Origin: Candidatus Neomarinimicrobiota bacterium
Lineage (GTDB): Bacteria > Fidelibacterota > Marinisomatia > Marinisomatales > S15-B10
Assembly: GCA_030743815.1 (NCBI GenBank)
Contig: JASLRT010000066.1
Location: forward strand, 1 to 40,000
Length of the DNA stretch: 40,000 bases
Reading direction: 5' to 3'
A model generated the notes under the pieces. It was not told where the DNA came from. It did not search any database and worked only from the letters and a program-made list of their open reading frames with translations. This document shows positions 7,257-16,865 of this stretch, one piece after another; positions within the stretch are counted from its first letter, which is position 1; each line of letters opens with the position of its first letter. The position numbers and the translations under genes are program-made.

Positions 7257-9272
7257 ATGGCAAAAAAAGCGACAAAAGGAGACTCAAAGCGGGTGAAACA
7301 GAGTCCGACAAAGCAGTCACCAGAAAAAAACCAGCAGAACACTTTTCAGTGGAAACAGGCTGGTAAAACGTCCCTTATCTGGATTGTAATTCTCATCTCG
7401 GCAATCTTCCTCTCCAGCCTTTTCACGGGGAGGGGGAGAAAGGAGATGACCATCGACTACTTCCAGTATATGGAATACCTGAACTCGAACATGATCGCTG
7501 AGGCCATGATAATTGAGAAAGAGTTTCACGGAAGATTGACAGAAGAAATCGATCTGGTCGTCAATGATCAGGTGATCGGGAAAGTAGACAGGTTTGTTGT
7601 CACGTTACCCTATGTTAATGAATCGGTTCTCGCTGAATGGAATCGGAATAACCTCAAGTACAGTTTTCAAGAGAAGAAGATCGACTGGTTCAGCTACCTG
7701 CTGAGTATGGGGCCGTGGCTGTTACTGATCCTCATTTGGCTTTTCTTTATGCGCCGGATGCAGGGCGGTATGGGCGGCAAAGGTCTCTTCAGTTTCGGTC
7801 GGAGCCGGGCCAGACTGTGGGAGTCCGACAAGCCTCAGGTCACTTTCAAGAATGTGGCTGGATGTGTGGAAGCCAAAGAGGAGTTGACGGAAGTTATCGC
7901 TTTTCTCAAGAATCCAGAGAAGTATCAGAAGTTGGGTGGGAAAATTCCGCGGGGTGTCTTGCTACTGGGTCCGCCGGGGACAGGAAAAACACTTCTTGCC
8001 AGAGCGGTGGCAGGTGAAGCGGACGTTCCATTCTTTAGTCTCAGCGGCGCCGATTTTGTGGAGATGTTTGTCGGTGTTGGTGCTTCGCGGGTTAGGGATC
8101 TGTTTGAGCAAGGCAAGAAGCATGCCCCTGCCATTATTTTTATTGATGAAATTGATGCTGTGGGCAGACATCGCGGCGCCGGACTCGGCGGTGGTCACGA
8201 TGAGCGGGAACAGACGCTGAATGCACTTCTGGTTGAAATGGATGGTTTTGAGCCTAACACGAACGTGATTCTGCTGGCAGCAACAAACAGGCCGGATGTC
8301 CTTGACAATGCGCTCTTGCGGCCCGGCAGGTTCGACAGGCGTGTCATCGTGGATGTGCCCGACCTTCGAGGGAGAGAGGGGATTCTTGAGGTACATACCA
8401 AAGAGATTCCCATGCACAAGAATGTGGACTTGAAAGTTGTGGCTAAAGGTACTCCCGGACTTGTCGGTGCGGACCTAGCGAATTTGGTCAATGAGGCGTC
8501 ACTCCTGGCGGCACGGAATGGTAAATCCAAAGTCTCCATGGAAGATTTTGAAGAAGCCAAGGATAAAGTAATGATGGGCGTCGAACGGAAGAGCATGATC
8601 CTGAGTGACGAAGAGAAAGAGCTTACCTCATACCACGAATCGGGCCACGCCCTTATGGCAAAGCTTCTCCCTGATGCAGATCCCGTGCACAAGGTCACGA
8701 TCATTCCGCGAGGCCGCGCACTCGGTCTTACCGCCCAGCTTCCTATAGATGAAAAACATAACTATTCTCAATCTTACATCAAGACGCGACTTCTTGTTCT
8801 TCTCGGGGGCCGTGCCGCTGAAAAACTTGTCTTCAATGAGCTTACCACAGGTGCCGGTAACGATATTGAAATTGCAACCGAACTCGCCCGCAAAATGGTT
8901 TGTGAATGGGGTATGAGTTCCGAACTTGGTCCTCTGACATACGGCAAAAAAGACGAAGAAATCTTCCTCGGGCGGGAGATTGCGACTCATCGCGACTACA
9001 GTGAAATGACCGCCCAAAAGATTGATAAAGAAGTGGCAAGGATTGTGTGGGAAGTTGAAAATGAAAGTCTCGCTCTTCTAAAGAAGAATCTGGATAAACT
9101 TCATAATCTGGCACGAGAACTGCTTAAGCATGAGACGATCGACGGCGCAGACATGAATAAGATTATGGCCGGCAAGAAGTTGAGGAAGAAGGCATCCGTC
9201 TCTGCGAATGGTAGAAAAAATGCCAAGAAGAAGCCGAGAGGGCCTCGAAAGTCTGCGGGGAAGACAGCATAA
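7257..9272 (+). CDS. ftsH: ATP-dependent zinc metalloprotease FtsH
   Basis: FtsH is a hexameric inner-membrane AAA protease that degrades misfolded membrane proteins and some regulators. This 671-residue copy has a lysine-rich N-terminus, membrane segments near residues 36-56 and 145-165 flanking a periplasmic domain, Walker A GPPGTGKT at 238-245, Walker [12 protein letters not shown] near 295, and the zinc site HESGH at 460-464. The basic C-terminal tail (about 635-671) is rich in K, R and S and looks disordered. It follows hpt by five bases, as in many Firmicutes. No features suggest inactivation. Confidence 0.97.
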   Translation: MAKKATKGDSKRVKQSPTKQSPEKNQQNTFQWKQAGKTSLIWIVILISAIFLSSLFTGRGRKEMTIDYFQYMEYLNSNMIAEAMIIEKEFHGRLTEEIDLVVNDQVIGKVDRFVVTLPYVNESVLAEWNRNNLKYSFQEKKIDWFSYLLSMGPWLLLILIWLFFMRRMQGGMGGKGLFSFGRSRARLWESDKPQVTFKNVAGCVEAKEELTEVIAFLKNPEKYQKLGGKIPRGVLLLGPPGTGKTLLARAVAGEADVPFFSLSGADFVEMFVGVGASRVRDLFEQGKKHAPAIIFIDEIDAVGRHRGAGLGGGHDEREQTLNALLVEMDGFEPNTNVILLAATNRPDVLDNALLRPGRFDRRVIVDVPDLRGREGILEVHTKEIPMHKNVDLKVVAKGTPGLVGADLANLVNEASLLAARNGKSKVSMEDFEEAKDKVMMGVERKSMILSDEEKELTSYHESGHALMAKLLPDADPVHKVTIIPRGRALGLTAQLPIDEKHNYSQSYIKTRLLVLLGGRAAEKLVFNELTTGAGNDIEIATELARKMVCEWGMSSELGPLTYGKKDEEIFLGREIATHRDYSEMTAQKIDKEVARIVWEVENESLALLKKNLDKLHNLARELLKHETIDGADMNKIMAGKKLRKKASVSANGRKNAKKKPRGPRKSAGKTA

Positions 9273-9392
9273 TCATCCACGACTTTTTGGTCTTCTCTTG
9301 AGTTATCTTTATTTCCGCACGTCACTTTTTATCATTTCAATCACCAGGCTAAAGCGTCCAAACCGGATTCTTTCATGGATAAATAAGTTGGT

Positions 9393-10232
9393 ATGAACAG
9401 TTTGCTGAATGATCTGTTAAATTTGAACAGGACGCTTATCGTAGGTGTGCTGAATGTTACGCCAGATTCCTTTTCGGATGGCGGTAACAACCTCGATCCG
9501 GCAATTGCCATTGAGCGTGCCCACGCAATGGTTGCAGAAGGTGCTGATATTATCGACGTAGGCGGGGAATCGACACGACCCGGCGCCGTCCCAATCACGC
9601 TGGCAGAGGAGATGCAAAGAGTTCTACCTGTGGTACAAGAGTTGACGGCATCATTAGATGTTCCGGTCTCGATAGATACTTACAAGAGTCAACTGGCGCG
9701 GGAAACACTTGAGATGGGTGCCGAGATAATAAACGATATTTCGGGCTTGCGCTTTGACTCGGACATGGCTGGTGTTGTGGCGTACTACGGAGCTTCAGTC
9801 ATCATTATGCATATGAAAGGGACGCCCAGAGACATGCAAATCGATCCACACTATGATGATCTGATGGGCGATCTGGAGCAGTTTTTTGTTGCTCAGATCA
9901 ATGTTGCCAGGACTGCGGGCATCCGTGATGATCAGATTGTTATCGATCCAGGCATCGGATTTGGCAAGACGGTTGCGGATAATTTCATAATTCTGAATTC
10001 ACTGCAGCTTCTGGTTCAACTCGGTTTTCCCGTTATGGTGGGGCCGTCCAGAAAATCGTTTATCGGCAGCACACTGGATCTTGCCGTGGATGACAGGCTT
10101 GAAGGGACGGCGTCAGCTATCACGGCTGCAATCCTGAACGGCGCCAGAATAGTACGAGTGCACGATGTTAAGGAAATGAAGCGCGTGGCGAAGATGACCG
10201 ATGCGATACGGCTGGAGGGGGCTGCGGCATGA
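9393..10232 (+). CDS. folP: Dihydropteroate synthase
   Basis: This enzyme condenses p-aminobenzoate with dihydropterin pyrophosphate in folate synthesis and is the sulfonamide target. The 279-residue TIM barrel has VGVLNVTPDSFSDGG near residue 18, DIIDVGGESTRPGA near 53, VSIDTYKSQLA near 93, VIDPGIGFGKT near 189, and GPSRKSFIG near 218, all family hallmarks. A 120-base gap after ftsH precedes it. The stop overlaps the start of the diadenylate cyclase gene (ATGA), so the two are translated together. Confidence 0.95.
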   Translation: MNSLLNDLLNLNRTLIVGVLNVTPDSFSDGGNNLDPAIAIERAHAMVAEGADIIDVGGESTRPGAVPITLAEEMQRVLPVVQELTASLDVPVSIDTYKSQLARETLEMGAEIINDISGLRFDSDMAGVVAYYGASVIIMHMKGTPRDMQIDPHYDDLMGDLEQFFVAQINVARTAGIRDDQIVIDPGIGFGKTVADNFIILNSLQLLVQLGFPVMVGPSRKSFIGSTLDLAVDDRLEGTASAITAAILNGARIVRVHDVKEMKRVAKMTDAIRLEGAAA

Positions 10233-11002
10233 CACTCTTTGAACTCGGCTTCCTAACGGTGACACTTCTCGATCTAATCGATATTGTGCTGGTGGCGTGG
10301 CTTTTTGTCAAATTATATGGCTATTTTAAGGGGACCCGTGCCGGCCATATGCTGGTGGGACTTGTTATTATCCTGCTCAGTTCATTCATTTTTCGCGCCG
10401 TAGGCATGCGCGGAATGACATGGATTATCGATCAGGTGCAGACTGTCTGGGTGGTGGCGTTTGTTATCCTGTTTCAGCCGGAATTGAGACGCCTGCTGAT
10501 TTATGTGGGACGGACCCGGTTTTTCAGGCGACTATTCAGGGTCGGAACGTCAGCAACTATCGACGCTGTTGTGGAGGCGTCCAAGCAGATAAAGCAGAGA
10601 GGCTGGGGCGCCTTGATTGTCCTCCAGAGAGACACAGGTCTGAAAGTTATCAAGGAAGCAGGTACGCCCCTGAAATCAGAGGTCAGTGCTCCTCTGCTTA
10701 CATCACTGTTTAACCCATCGTCACCTTTACACGACGGTGCAGTCATTATCCAGAATGACGTGATTGAAGCTGCGCAGTGCATCTTACCTCTCACTGAAAG
10801 TGAGCTGATAGATCCTGATATGGGTACAAGACACAGGGCCGCACTGGGTATCAGCGAGGAGACAGATGTTATCGCTGTTGTCGTTTCGGAGGAGAAGAGA
10901 AGAATCTCGGTGGCGCTGAACGGTATGTTCCATCTCAATCTCGACGAATTCGCCCTCAGAAGGTTTCTGAATGAGAACCTTTTTGTCGGCTCGGGCGAGT
11001 AG
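10229..11002 (+). CDS. cdaA: Membrane diadenylate cyclase CdaA (DisA_N domain)
   Basis: This enzyme makes cyclic di-AMP from two ATP. The 257-residue protein has about three N-terminal membrane segments (residues 1-85) and then a DAC domain with the catalytic HDGA at 168-171 and TRHRAA at 200-205, followed by GISEETDVIAVVVSEE. This is the CdaA (DacA) architecture; DisA would carry C-terminal DNA-binding domains, which are absent. The usual Firmicutes partners cdaR and glmM are not adjacent. It overlaps folP by four bases. Functions of c-di-AMP include potassium and osmotic control, but targets here are unknown. Confidence 0.94.
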   Translation: MTLFELGFLTVTLLDLIDIVLVAWLFVKLYGYFKGTRAGHMLVGLVIILLSSFIFRAVGMRGMTWIIDQVQTVWVVAFVILFQPELRRLLIYVGRTRFFRRLFRVGTSATIDAVVEASKQIKQRGWGALIVLQRDTGLKVIKEAGTPLKSEVSAPLLTSLFNPSSPLHDGAVIIQNDVIEAAQCILPLTESELIDPDMGTRHRAALGISEETDVIAVVVSEEKRRISVALNGMFHLNLDEFALRRFLNENLFVGSGE

Positions 11003-11061
11003 TACTCCTCTCTTTGAGATTGGCACCACTCATGTTTAACTTTTGACTTAATACCCGCGGA

Positions 11062-12190
11062 ATGATGGACACTTCTGAACTACAGGAAAAATTTCGGCTG
11101 CTGGATGAGCACTATCAGCATCTTCGGGGGTATCTTTGACATTCCAAGCCTGGAATCCACTTTAGAGAAACTCAAGTCGAAGACGATGCAGGACAATTTC
11201 TGGGCTACCGCTTCTTCGGCTCAATCCACGCTTAAAAGAATTTCAGTCATTGAAAAGGAGTTGACTCTCTGGAGCGATGCCCAGACGAAGCGTGACGATC
11301 TCGAAGTTCTGCTCGACTTCTTAATGGAAGATGTGTCTATGAAGAGTGAGGCTGAGAGCGAGCTTGTTTCTTTAGAGACTATGGTCGATGATCTTGAGCT
11401 CAAACTGACTCTTAGCGGCAGCGATGATGCAAAAGATGCTATCCTAACGATTCATCCGGGAGCAGGCGGTACGGAATCACAGGATTGGGCCGACATGCTC
11501 TACAGGATGTATGTCCGCTGGATAGAGCGGCAAGGATTTAAATACGATGTGATTGATTATCAGCCGGGGGACGAGGCCGGTATAAAAGATGTTACTATCG
11601 AGGTGAAAGGTGAATATGCACACGGTCTCTTAAAAGCGGAAGTTGGTGTCCATCGCCTCGTCAGGATATCCCCTTTTGACGCTTCCAGCCGCAGACACAC
11701 ATCGTTTGCTTCTATCTTTATCTATCCTTTACTGGATGAAGAGATTGAAATTGATATCAAGACAGAAGATTTGCGAATTGACACCTACAGGGCCAGCGGG
11801 GCCGGCGGACAACATGTGAATAAGACGGATTCGGCGGTTCGTATTACTCATATTCCGACAAATATCGTTGCGCAGTGCCAGAACGAGCGATCTCAACATA
11901 AGAATAAGGCCAACGCTATGAAAATCCTGAAGGCGAGGCTGTACCAGAGGAAGCTCGAAGAACAGGCTGAGTCGATCAAGGAATTGGAGGATCAGAAGAA
12001 GGACATCGGCTGGGGCAGTCAGATCCGATCCTATGTTTTTCATCCTTACATGATGGTTAAAGATCACCGGACAAAGCTGGAAATTGGTGATGCTAAGCGC
12101 GTTATGGATGGTGATCTCAACAAACTGATCAGAACGTTTCTGCTTCAGCAGGCAAGCGAAAAGCAGAATCACGCTAAAGAGGTAAACTAA
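11062..12190 (+). CDS. prfB: Peptide chain release factor 2, expressed by +1 programmed frameshift
   Basis: RF2 ends translation at UGA and UAA. The gene is split over two frames: 25 codons from ATG 11062 to CTT 11136, an in-frame TGA at 11137-11139, then the main frame from GAC 11138 to the stop at 12190. Skipping the T at 11137 joins them into about 374 residues. The tripeptide anticodon SPF is at residues 203-205 and the catalytic GGQ at 248-250, within two residues of E. coli RF2. ATG 11065 is an in-frame alternative start. A conventional single-frame call would wrongly start near 11105. lysS follows 14 bases downstream, as in E. coli. Confidence 0.95.
11125..11140 (+). promoter_or_regulatory. 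RF2 programmed +1 frameshift site
   Basis: The bases CGGGGGTATCTTTGAC combine a Shine-Dalgarno-like CGGGGG three bases before a slippery CTT codon and an in-frame TGA followed by C. The classic E. coli prfB site is AGGGGGTATCTTTGAC, so 15 of 16 bases agree. When RF2 is scarce the ribosome pauses at TGA and slips by +1, which restores RF2; this is the established autoregulation for the family. Confidence 0.95.
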
Positions 12191-12204
12191 GGTTTGTATG
12201 CCAG

Positions 12205-13704
12205 ATGACAGAAGATAAACAGCAAAGTCTTAAGCAGATTATCGAAGCCCGGACAGAGAAGCTTAAACGGCTTGAGGAGTTGGGGATCACTCCCTATCCG
12301 TATTCTTATCATGTATCTCATGTGACAGAAGAGATCTTGAGCGGCTACGACAAATTATCGGGCAAGACAGTGAGTATTGCCGGCAGGATCATCTCGATAC
12401 GGCGGATGGGCAAAGCATCCTTCTGTCACGTCCAGGATAGTTTGGGTAAGATGCAGGCTTATATCAAACAGGATATTGTAGGTCAAAAAGCGTACGAACT
12501 GTTCAAACTTCTGGACCTTGGTGATATTGTCGGTATCAGCGGAGAGGTGTTCAGGACGAAAAGTGGTGAAATCTCAGTCTCATGCGCAGAACTGACTCTT
12601 CTGGCCAAGAGTCTCAGGCCTCTGCCGGGAGCTAAGGAAAAGGAGGGCTCCACTTTTCACGCCTTTGCGGACAAGGAGCAGCGATACCGTAACAGGTATC
12701 TCGATCTGATTGTCAATCCCGAAGTTAGAGGTACTTTCATTAAGCGGGCGAAAATCATTACGGCTCTCCGCAGTTTTCTGGATGGTGAAGGATTTGTAGA
12801 GGTGGAAACTCCTGTATTGCAGCCGCTTTACGGCGGCGCTTCTGCCCGGCCATTCAAGACGCGACACAACACCCTTGATCAGGAGTTGTATCTGAGAATC
12901 GCCGATGAACTTTACCTGAAGCGGCTGATTATCGGCGGCTACGACGGCGTCTATGAACTATCGAAAGTATTCCGGAACGAAGGGATGGACAGGAATCACA
13001 ATCCGGAATTCACCATGCTCGAGTTCTATAAAGCGTACGTGGACTATCTGTTTCTGATGGATTTCACCGAGAATCTCATTAGAGTTGCCGCCAAGTCAAT
13101 CGGAGTCAAGATAGTTGCTGTTGGTGAATCTGAGGTTGATCTGACTAAGCCGTTCAGCAGGAAATCGTATATGGATCTCCTGGCTGGAGCGGTGGGTGAG
13201 GATCTGACAGATGCCGATGAAAAGCACCTTAAGAGTTTGTGTCGTGAAAAGGGCATTGAACTTGAGTCGGACGCTCATTTGGGACGGATGTATGAAGTGC
13301 TGATGAGAGAGTTGGTGGAACCTGAGCTTATCGCCCCTACCTTTGTTATCGATTATCCGAAAGCGATCTCGCCTCTTGCCAAGATCAGGAGGGACGGTAA
13401 TTCCGCCGTTGTGGAGCGGTTTGAGCTTTTCATCAACGGAGCCGAATTTGCCAACGCTTTTTCGGAGTTAAACGATCCCATAGATCAGCGGCAGCGCTTG
13501 GAAGCTCAGGCTGATCTTCGTGAGAAGGGTGACGAAGAGGCACAGACACTGGACGAAGACTTTTTGCGGGCTGTGGAATCGGGAATGCCGCCTACCGGTG
13601 GTGTGGGGATTGGAATCGATAGACTGGTGATGTTCCTTACCGGACAGAAGACCATCAAAGATGTGATTTTGTTCCCCGCCATGCGACCAGTGGCCGATGA
13701 GTAG
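12205..13704 (+). CDS. lysS: Lysyl-tRNA synthetase, class II
   Basis: This enzyme charges tRNA-Lys. The 499-residue protein has an N-terminal OB-fold anticodon-binding domain (about 55-160) and a class II catalytic core: motif 2 begins FRNEGMDRNHNPEF at residue 256, and motif 3 is GVGIGIDRL from 466. ARPFKTRHNTLD near residue 213 is typical of LysS. Length matches the bacterial class II family, so it is not the class I enzyme found in some lineages. It is 14 bases downstream of prfB, and its stop is adjacent to the next start. Confidence 0.96.
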   Translation: MTEDKQQSLKQIIEARTEKLKRLEELGITPYPYSYHVSHVTEEILSGYDKLSGKTVSIAGRIISIRRMGKASFCHVQDSLGKMQAYIKQDIVGQKAYELFKLLDLGDIVGISGEVFRTKSGEISVSCAELTLLAKSLRPLPGAKEKEGSTFHAFADKEQRYRNRYLDLIVNPEVRGTFIKRAKIITALRSFLDGEGFVEVETPVLQPLYGGASARPFKTRHNTLDQELYLRIADELYLKRLIIGGYDGVYELSKVFRNEGMDRNHNPEFTMLEFYKAYVDYLFLMDFTENLIRVAAKSIGVKIVAVGESEVDLTKPFSRKSYMDLLAGAVGEDLTDADEKHLKSLCREKGIELESDAHLGRMYEVLMRELVEPELIAPTFVIDYPKAISPLAKIRRDGNSAVVERFELFINGAEFANAFSELNDPIDQRQRLEAQADLREKGDEEAQTLDEDFLRAVESGMPPTGGVGIGIDRLVMFLTGQKTIKDVILFPAMRPVADE

Positions 13705-13706
13705 TG

Positions 13707-14933
13707 ATGTCGCTTCTCGCTTTCATTGCCCGGCGGCATCTGAGGTCCAAGCACTCCTTTAGTTTTATTTCCCTTATTAGTTATCTGGCCGTTAGTGGTC
13801 TCGCCATCGGTGTCGCTGTCCTCATCCTGACAATGGGAATTCTCACCGGATTCGAAAATGAAGTCCAGAAAAAGATTATCAGTTTTGACGGTCATATCCG
13901 GATCAGGGGATTTCTTGATAACGCCATCCCGCATGAGAGTGTTCAACGTGAATCCGTGCTGGCGTCCATCTCGGGCATTTTAGCTCGGGCGCCCTATATC
14001 CACCGTCCGGCCATGATCAGGAGCGGCGATGAAACAGAGAGCGTCTTTGTCGAAGGGATATCGCTTGACGCCGCTAAAGAAGTGTTCGGTACACCGGAAA
14101 TGATGACAGCCGGCAACTTCAGTTTTGGCACCGGCGCGGCAGAGGGGAGGGGTATCGTGCTGGGAGAGGTGCTGGCAAGGAAGCTCGGCATCGTACCCGG
14201 TTCTCAAGTGGTACTAGTAAGTCTGGAGTCAATCGGTCTGGCGGGAAAGCCGCCGCGGCTGGGACAGTATCATGTAGCCGGTATCTACAAGACAGGGCTG
14301 AAGGAGTACGACGAATCGATTCTCTATATGGACTTAACCGGCGCTCAGGAACTGTTTGATCTGCACGATCTAATCTCTGGTGAAATCGTTATTCTTGAAG
14401 ATACTGAGACGGCGCAAGCAGCGGCGGATGCCATGGAAGACGGTCTCAGTTATCCGTACACCGTGGCTACCTGGAAAGAACGTCACTATACCCTCTTCTC
14501 CTGGCTGTCAGTCCAGAAGTTCCCCATTACCATCATTTTTGCGCTTATCGCACTGATTGCTATCGTTAACATCACGTCGTCGCTTACCATGATCGTTATG
14601 GAAAAATCGAGGGATGTGGGTGTTCTAAGGGCCATGGGATTCTCGCGCAATGACATTTCCCGGCTTTTCCTTATGGAAGGCGGGATTATCGGTATCACGG
14701 GCGTTGCATCCGGTATTCTTATCGCTTTAATCCTCGGATATTTTCAGTTACAGTTCGGTTTACTGAAGATATCTGAAGATGTCTATTTCATGAGGGAACT
14801 TCCTCTGGCGTTCGTTCCGCATCAGGTGGCCTTGATTGCCGTAACGGGTTTAATCCTTGCACTTGGAGCGTCAATTTATCCGGCCTGGAAGAGTGCGGGT
14901 ATTCTGCCTGCTAAGGCCGTGAGGTACGAATGA
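13707..14933 (+). CDS. lolC/E: Lipoprotein-releasing ABC permease, LolC/LolE family (first copy)
   Basis: This 408-residue inner-membrane protein has the MacB/LolC layout: a membrane segment near residues 20-45 (LISYLAVSGLAIGVAVLILTMG), a large periplasmic domain to about 270, and three membrane segments at the C-terminus. DVGVLRAMGFSRNDI is the coupling-helix region that contacts LolD. ATG 13707 is preferred to GTG 13704, which overlaps the lysS stop. The next gene is a second member of the family and then lolD, so together they form a lipoprotein release complex. Sequence alone does not tell me which is LolC and which LolE. Confidence 0.88.
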   Translation: MSLLAFIARRHLRSKHSFSFISLISYLAVSGLAIGVAVLILTMGILTGFENEVQKKIISFDGHIRIRGFLDNAIPHESVQRESVLASISGILARAPYIHRPAMIRSGDETESVFVEGISLDAAKEVFGTPEMMTAGNFSFGTGAAEGRGIVLGEVLARKLGIVPGSQVVLVSLESIGLAGKPPRLGQYHVAGIYKTGLKEYDESILYMDLTGAQELFDLHDLISGEIVILEDTETAQAAADAMEDGLSYPYTVATWKERHYTLFSWLSVQKFPITIIFALIALIAIVNITSSLTMIVMEKSRDVGVLRAMGFSRNDISRLFLMEGGIIGITGVASGILIALILGYFQLQFGLLKISEDVYFMRELPLAFVPHQVALIAVTGLILALGASIYPAWKSAGILPAKAVRYE

Positions 14934-16138
14934 ACGGTTTCGATTTGTGGCTTGCGCGCAAGCTGCTCCTTTCAAGAAAAAGTGTGGGGTATATTTCTTG
15001 GAGCGGTGTTATCTCCATCGCCGGAGTCGCTGTCGGCTGTTTTGCGTTGCTGGTTTCCGTCGCCGTGCTCAACGGCTTTGAAGATGAGATACAGCAGAGG
15101 GTTATAGGATTCGAATCCGATCTGAGGATAAGCGGAAGCTCCTTTAGTGATGAGTATAAAGGTGAACTGGAGTCGATTCTATCGCGCATAGATGGTGTTG
15201 AATCTGTCTGTTTCTACTTGGAAAAAAAAGGCATCATCATGTCAGACGAAGAGCGCGTGATTGTCAGGATCAAAGCCGTTGAACCGGACAGGTTCTCTGA
15301 AATCTATACCATCAACGGCAGTAGTTCTTTTTTCATGGCAGCAGGTGAGCCGGCAGTTCATATGGGAAGAGGTGTGGCTGACAGGCTGGGTGTCCATAAA
15401 GGAGACTCGGTTACTCTTGTGAGTCCGCTGCAGAACCAGATTTATCTGGGATTTCCAGCCCTGGCAAAAGTAACGGTAGGCTCCGTATTCGAAACGAAGG
15501 TACTCAACTTTGACCAGGAGTTTTGTTTTGTTCCACTTGAAATTGGGCGTGGCGTTTTTGGCAAGTCAGGGAGTTACCACGGTGTCGATATCCGATTGTC
15601 GTCCACCGCTTCCCCGGAAAGGGTGAAGAACAGGATTGCGCCACTTCTTCCCGGCAGTCTTGAAGTTTCAACTTGGGCAGATTTGCATCAGGTGTTGTTT
15701 TCCGCCATGAAAATGGAAAAACTCGGCAGTATCATTGTGCTGAGTCTCATCGTCGTTGTGGCTTCATTTAATATTGTATCTACCTTGATTATGCTGGTGA
15801 TGGAAAAAATAAAAGAGATCGGAATTCTGAGGGCTATGGGAATTACACGCAGGAGAACAGGGAGGATCATCGGTCTGCAAGGAGCTTTTATCGGTGCCTC
15901 TGGACTTGTTCTCGGTTTAGGTTCCGGCCTGTCATTCATTCTGGTGCAAGAGAAGTGGGGTTTGATCAGGCTACCCGAGGCTATCTATTTTGTGGAGTCG
16001 TTGCCGGTGAAAATGCCGCCGGGGGACATCCTTCTGGTTGTCATTGTCGGTCTGTTCCTCATCGGATTGGCACTTTTTTACCCGGCAAGAGTAGCTGGGA
16101 AGCTGCTTCCACGGGAGGCCATCCAGTTCGAGAAATGA
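14930..16138 (+). CDS. lolC/E: Lipoprotein-releasing ABC permease, LolC/LolE family (second copy)
   Basis: This 402-residue paralogue of the preceding permease overlaps it by ATGA. It has the same layout: a membrane segment near 25-50 (SGVISIAGVAVGCFALLVSVAVL), a periplasmic domain, three C-terminal membrane segments, and the coupling segment EIGILRAMGITRRRT. A tandem pair implies a LolCE heterodimer rather than the single LolF-type permease of some lineages. Its stop overlaps the lolD start. It probably extracts outer-membrane lipoproteins from the inner membrane for the LolA chaperone, which is not in this window. Confidence 0.88.
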   Translation: MNGFDLWLARKLLLSRKSVGYISWSGVISIAGVAVGCFALLVSVAVLNGFEDEIQQRVIGFESDLRISGSSFSDEYKGELESILSRIDGVESVCFYLEKKGIIMSDEERVIVRIKAVEPDRFSEIYTINGSSSFFMAAGEPAVHMGRGVADRLGVHKGDSVTLVSPLQNQIYLGFPALAKVTVGSVFETKVLNFDQEFCFVPLEIGRGVFGKSGSYHGVDIRLSSTASPERVKNRIAPLLPGSLEVSTWADLHQVLFSAMKMEKLGSIIVLSLIVVVASFNIVSTLIMLVMEKIKEIGILRAMGITRRRTGRIIGLQGAFIGASGLVLGLGSGLSFILVQEKWGLIRLPEAIYFVESLPVKMPPGDILLVVIVGLFLIGLALFYPARVAGKLLPREAIQFEK

Positions 16139-16815
16139 TACTGAGAGCTGAATATCTGGCCAAGAGTTATACCACATCTACTGGACCTCTTCAGGTTCTC
16201 AACAATATTGACCTCACCATGGACATGGGGGAACTTGTCGCCATTATGGGACCGTCCGGCTGTGGCAAGTCCACTCTACTGAACATTCTGGGTACTCTTG
16301 ATAAGCCGGATGCCGGGGAATTACATATAGATGGGACAAGTGTCTTTGTCCTGACGGATGCTCAACTATCGGAATTGCGCAGCAAGACCATAGGATTTGT
16401 ATTTCAATTTCACCATCTGTTACCGGAGTTCACGGTGTTTGAAAACTTGATAATTCCTCAGATGATCGCCGGTTGTGAACAGAAAGCTTCGCAGGAGAGG
16501 GCCGCCGAGCTGCTCAGTAAGGTGGGACTGGAGAATCGCGGGCACCACCGTCCCAATTCTATTTCTGGCGGTGAGAGGCAGCGGGTGGCAGTGTTGCGCG
16601 CTCTAGCCAATAGACCAAAACTCGTTCTGGCGGATGAACCCACAGGGAATCTTGATTCCGAGAACAGCAGAATCCTCATGGATATGATTCAGGAACTGGT
16701 GCGCGATGAAGCGAGATCGTTCCTGATTGTAACGCACAGCGAAATCACAGCTGCGAATTGTGACCGAAAGTTTCTGCTGACTTCCGGTGAATTAGAGGAA
16801 ATACCACAAAAGTAA
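16135..16815 (+). CDS. lolD: Lipoprotein-releasing ABC ATPase LolD
   Basis: This ATPase powers lipoprotein release by the LolCE pair just upstream. From ATG 16135, which overlaps the preceding stop, the protein has 226 residues, the usual LolD size. Walker [10 protein letters not shown] is at 39-47, the signature [10 protein letters not shown] at 143-152, and Walker B LVLADEP begins at 163. [17 protein letters not shown] is the LolD-like Q-loop region. An open frame extends upstream to 15955 but lies within the permease gene, so the shorter start is chosen. Confidence 0.93.
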   Translation: MILRAEYLAKSYTTSTGPLQVLNNIDLTMDMGELVAIMGPSGCGKSTLLNILGTLDKPDAGELHIDGTSVFVLTDAQLSELRSKTIGFVFQFHHLLPEFTVFENLIIPQMIAGCEQKASQERAAELLSKVGLENRGHHRPNSISGGERQRVAVLRALANRPKLVLADEPTGNLDSENSRILMDMIQELVRDEARSFLIVTHSEITAANCDRKFLLTSGELEEIPQK

Positions 16816-16865
16816 GTTGTGTTAGCATCCCAATGACGGTAAATTTCAATTAAGAATCCAAGCAG

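Noticed and set aside
15955-16134. Upstream extension of the lolD frame
   Set aside because: It lies wholly in the preceding permease gene, and the lolD family starts at the position of ATG 16135.
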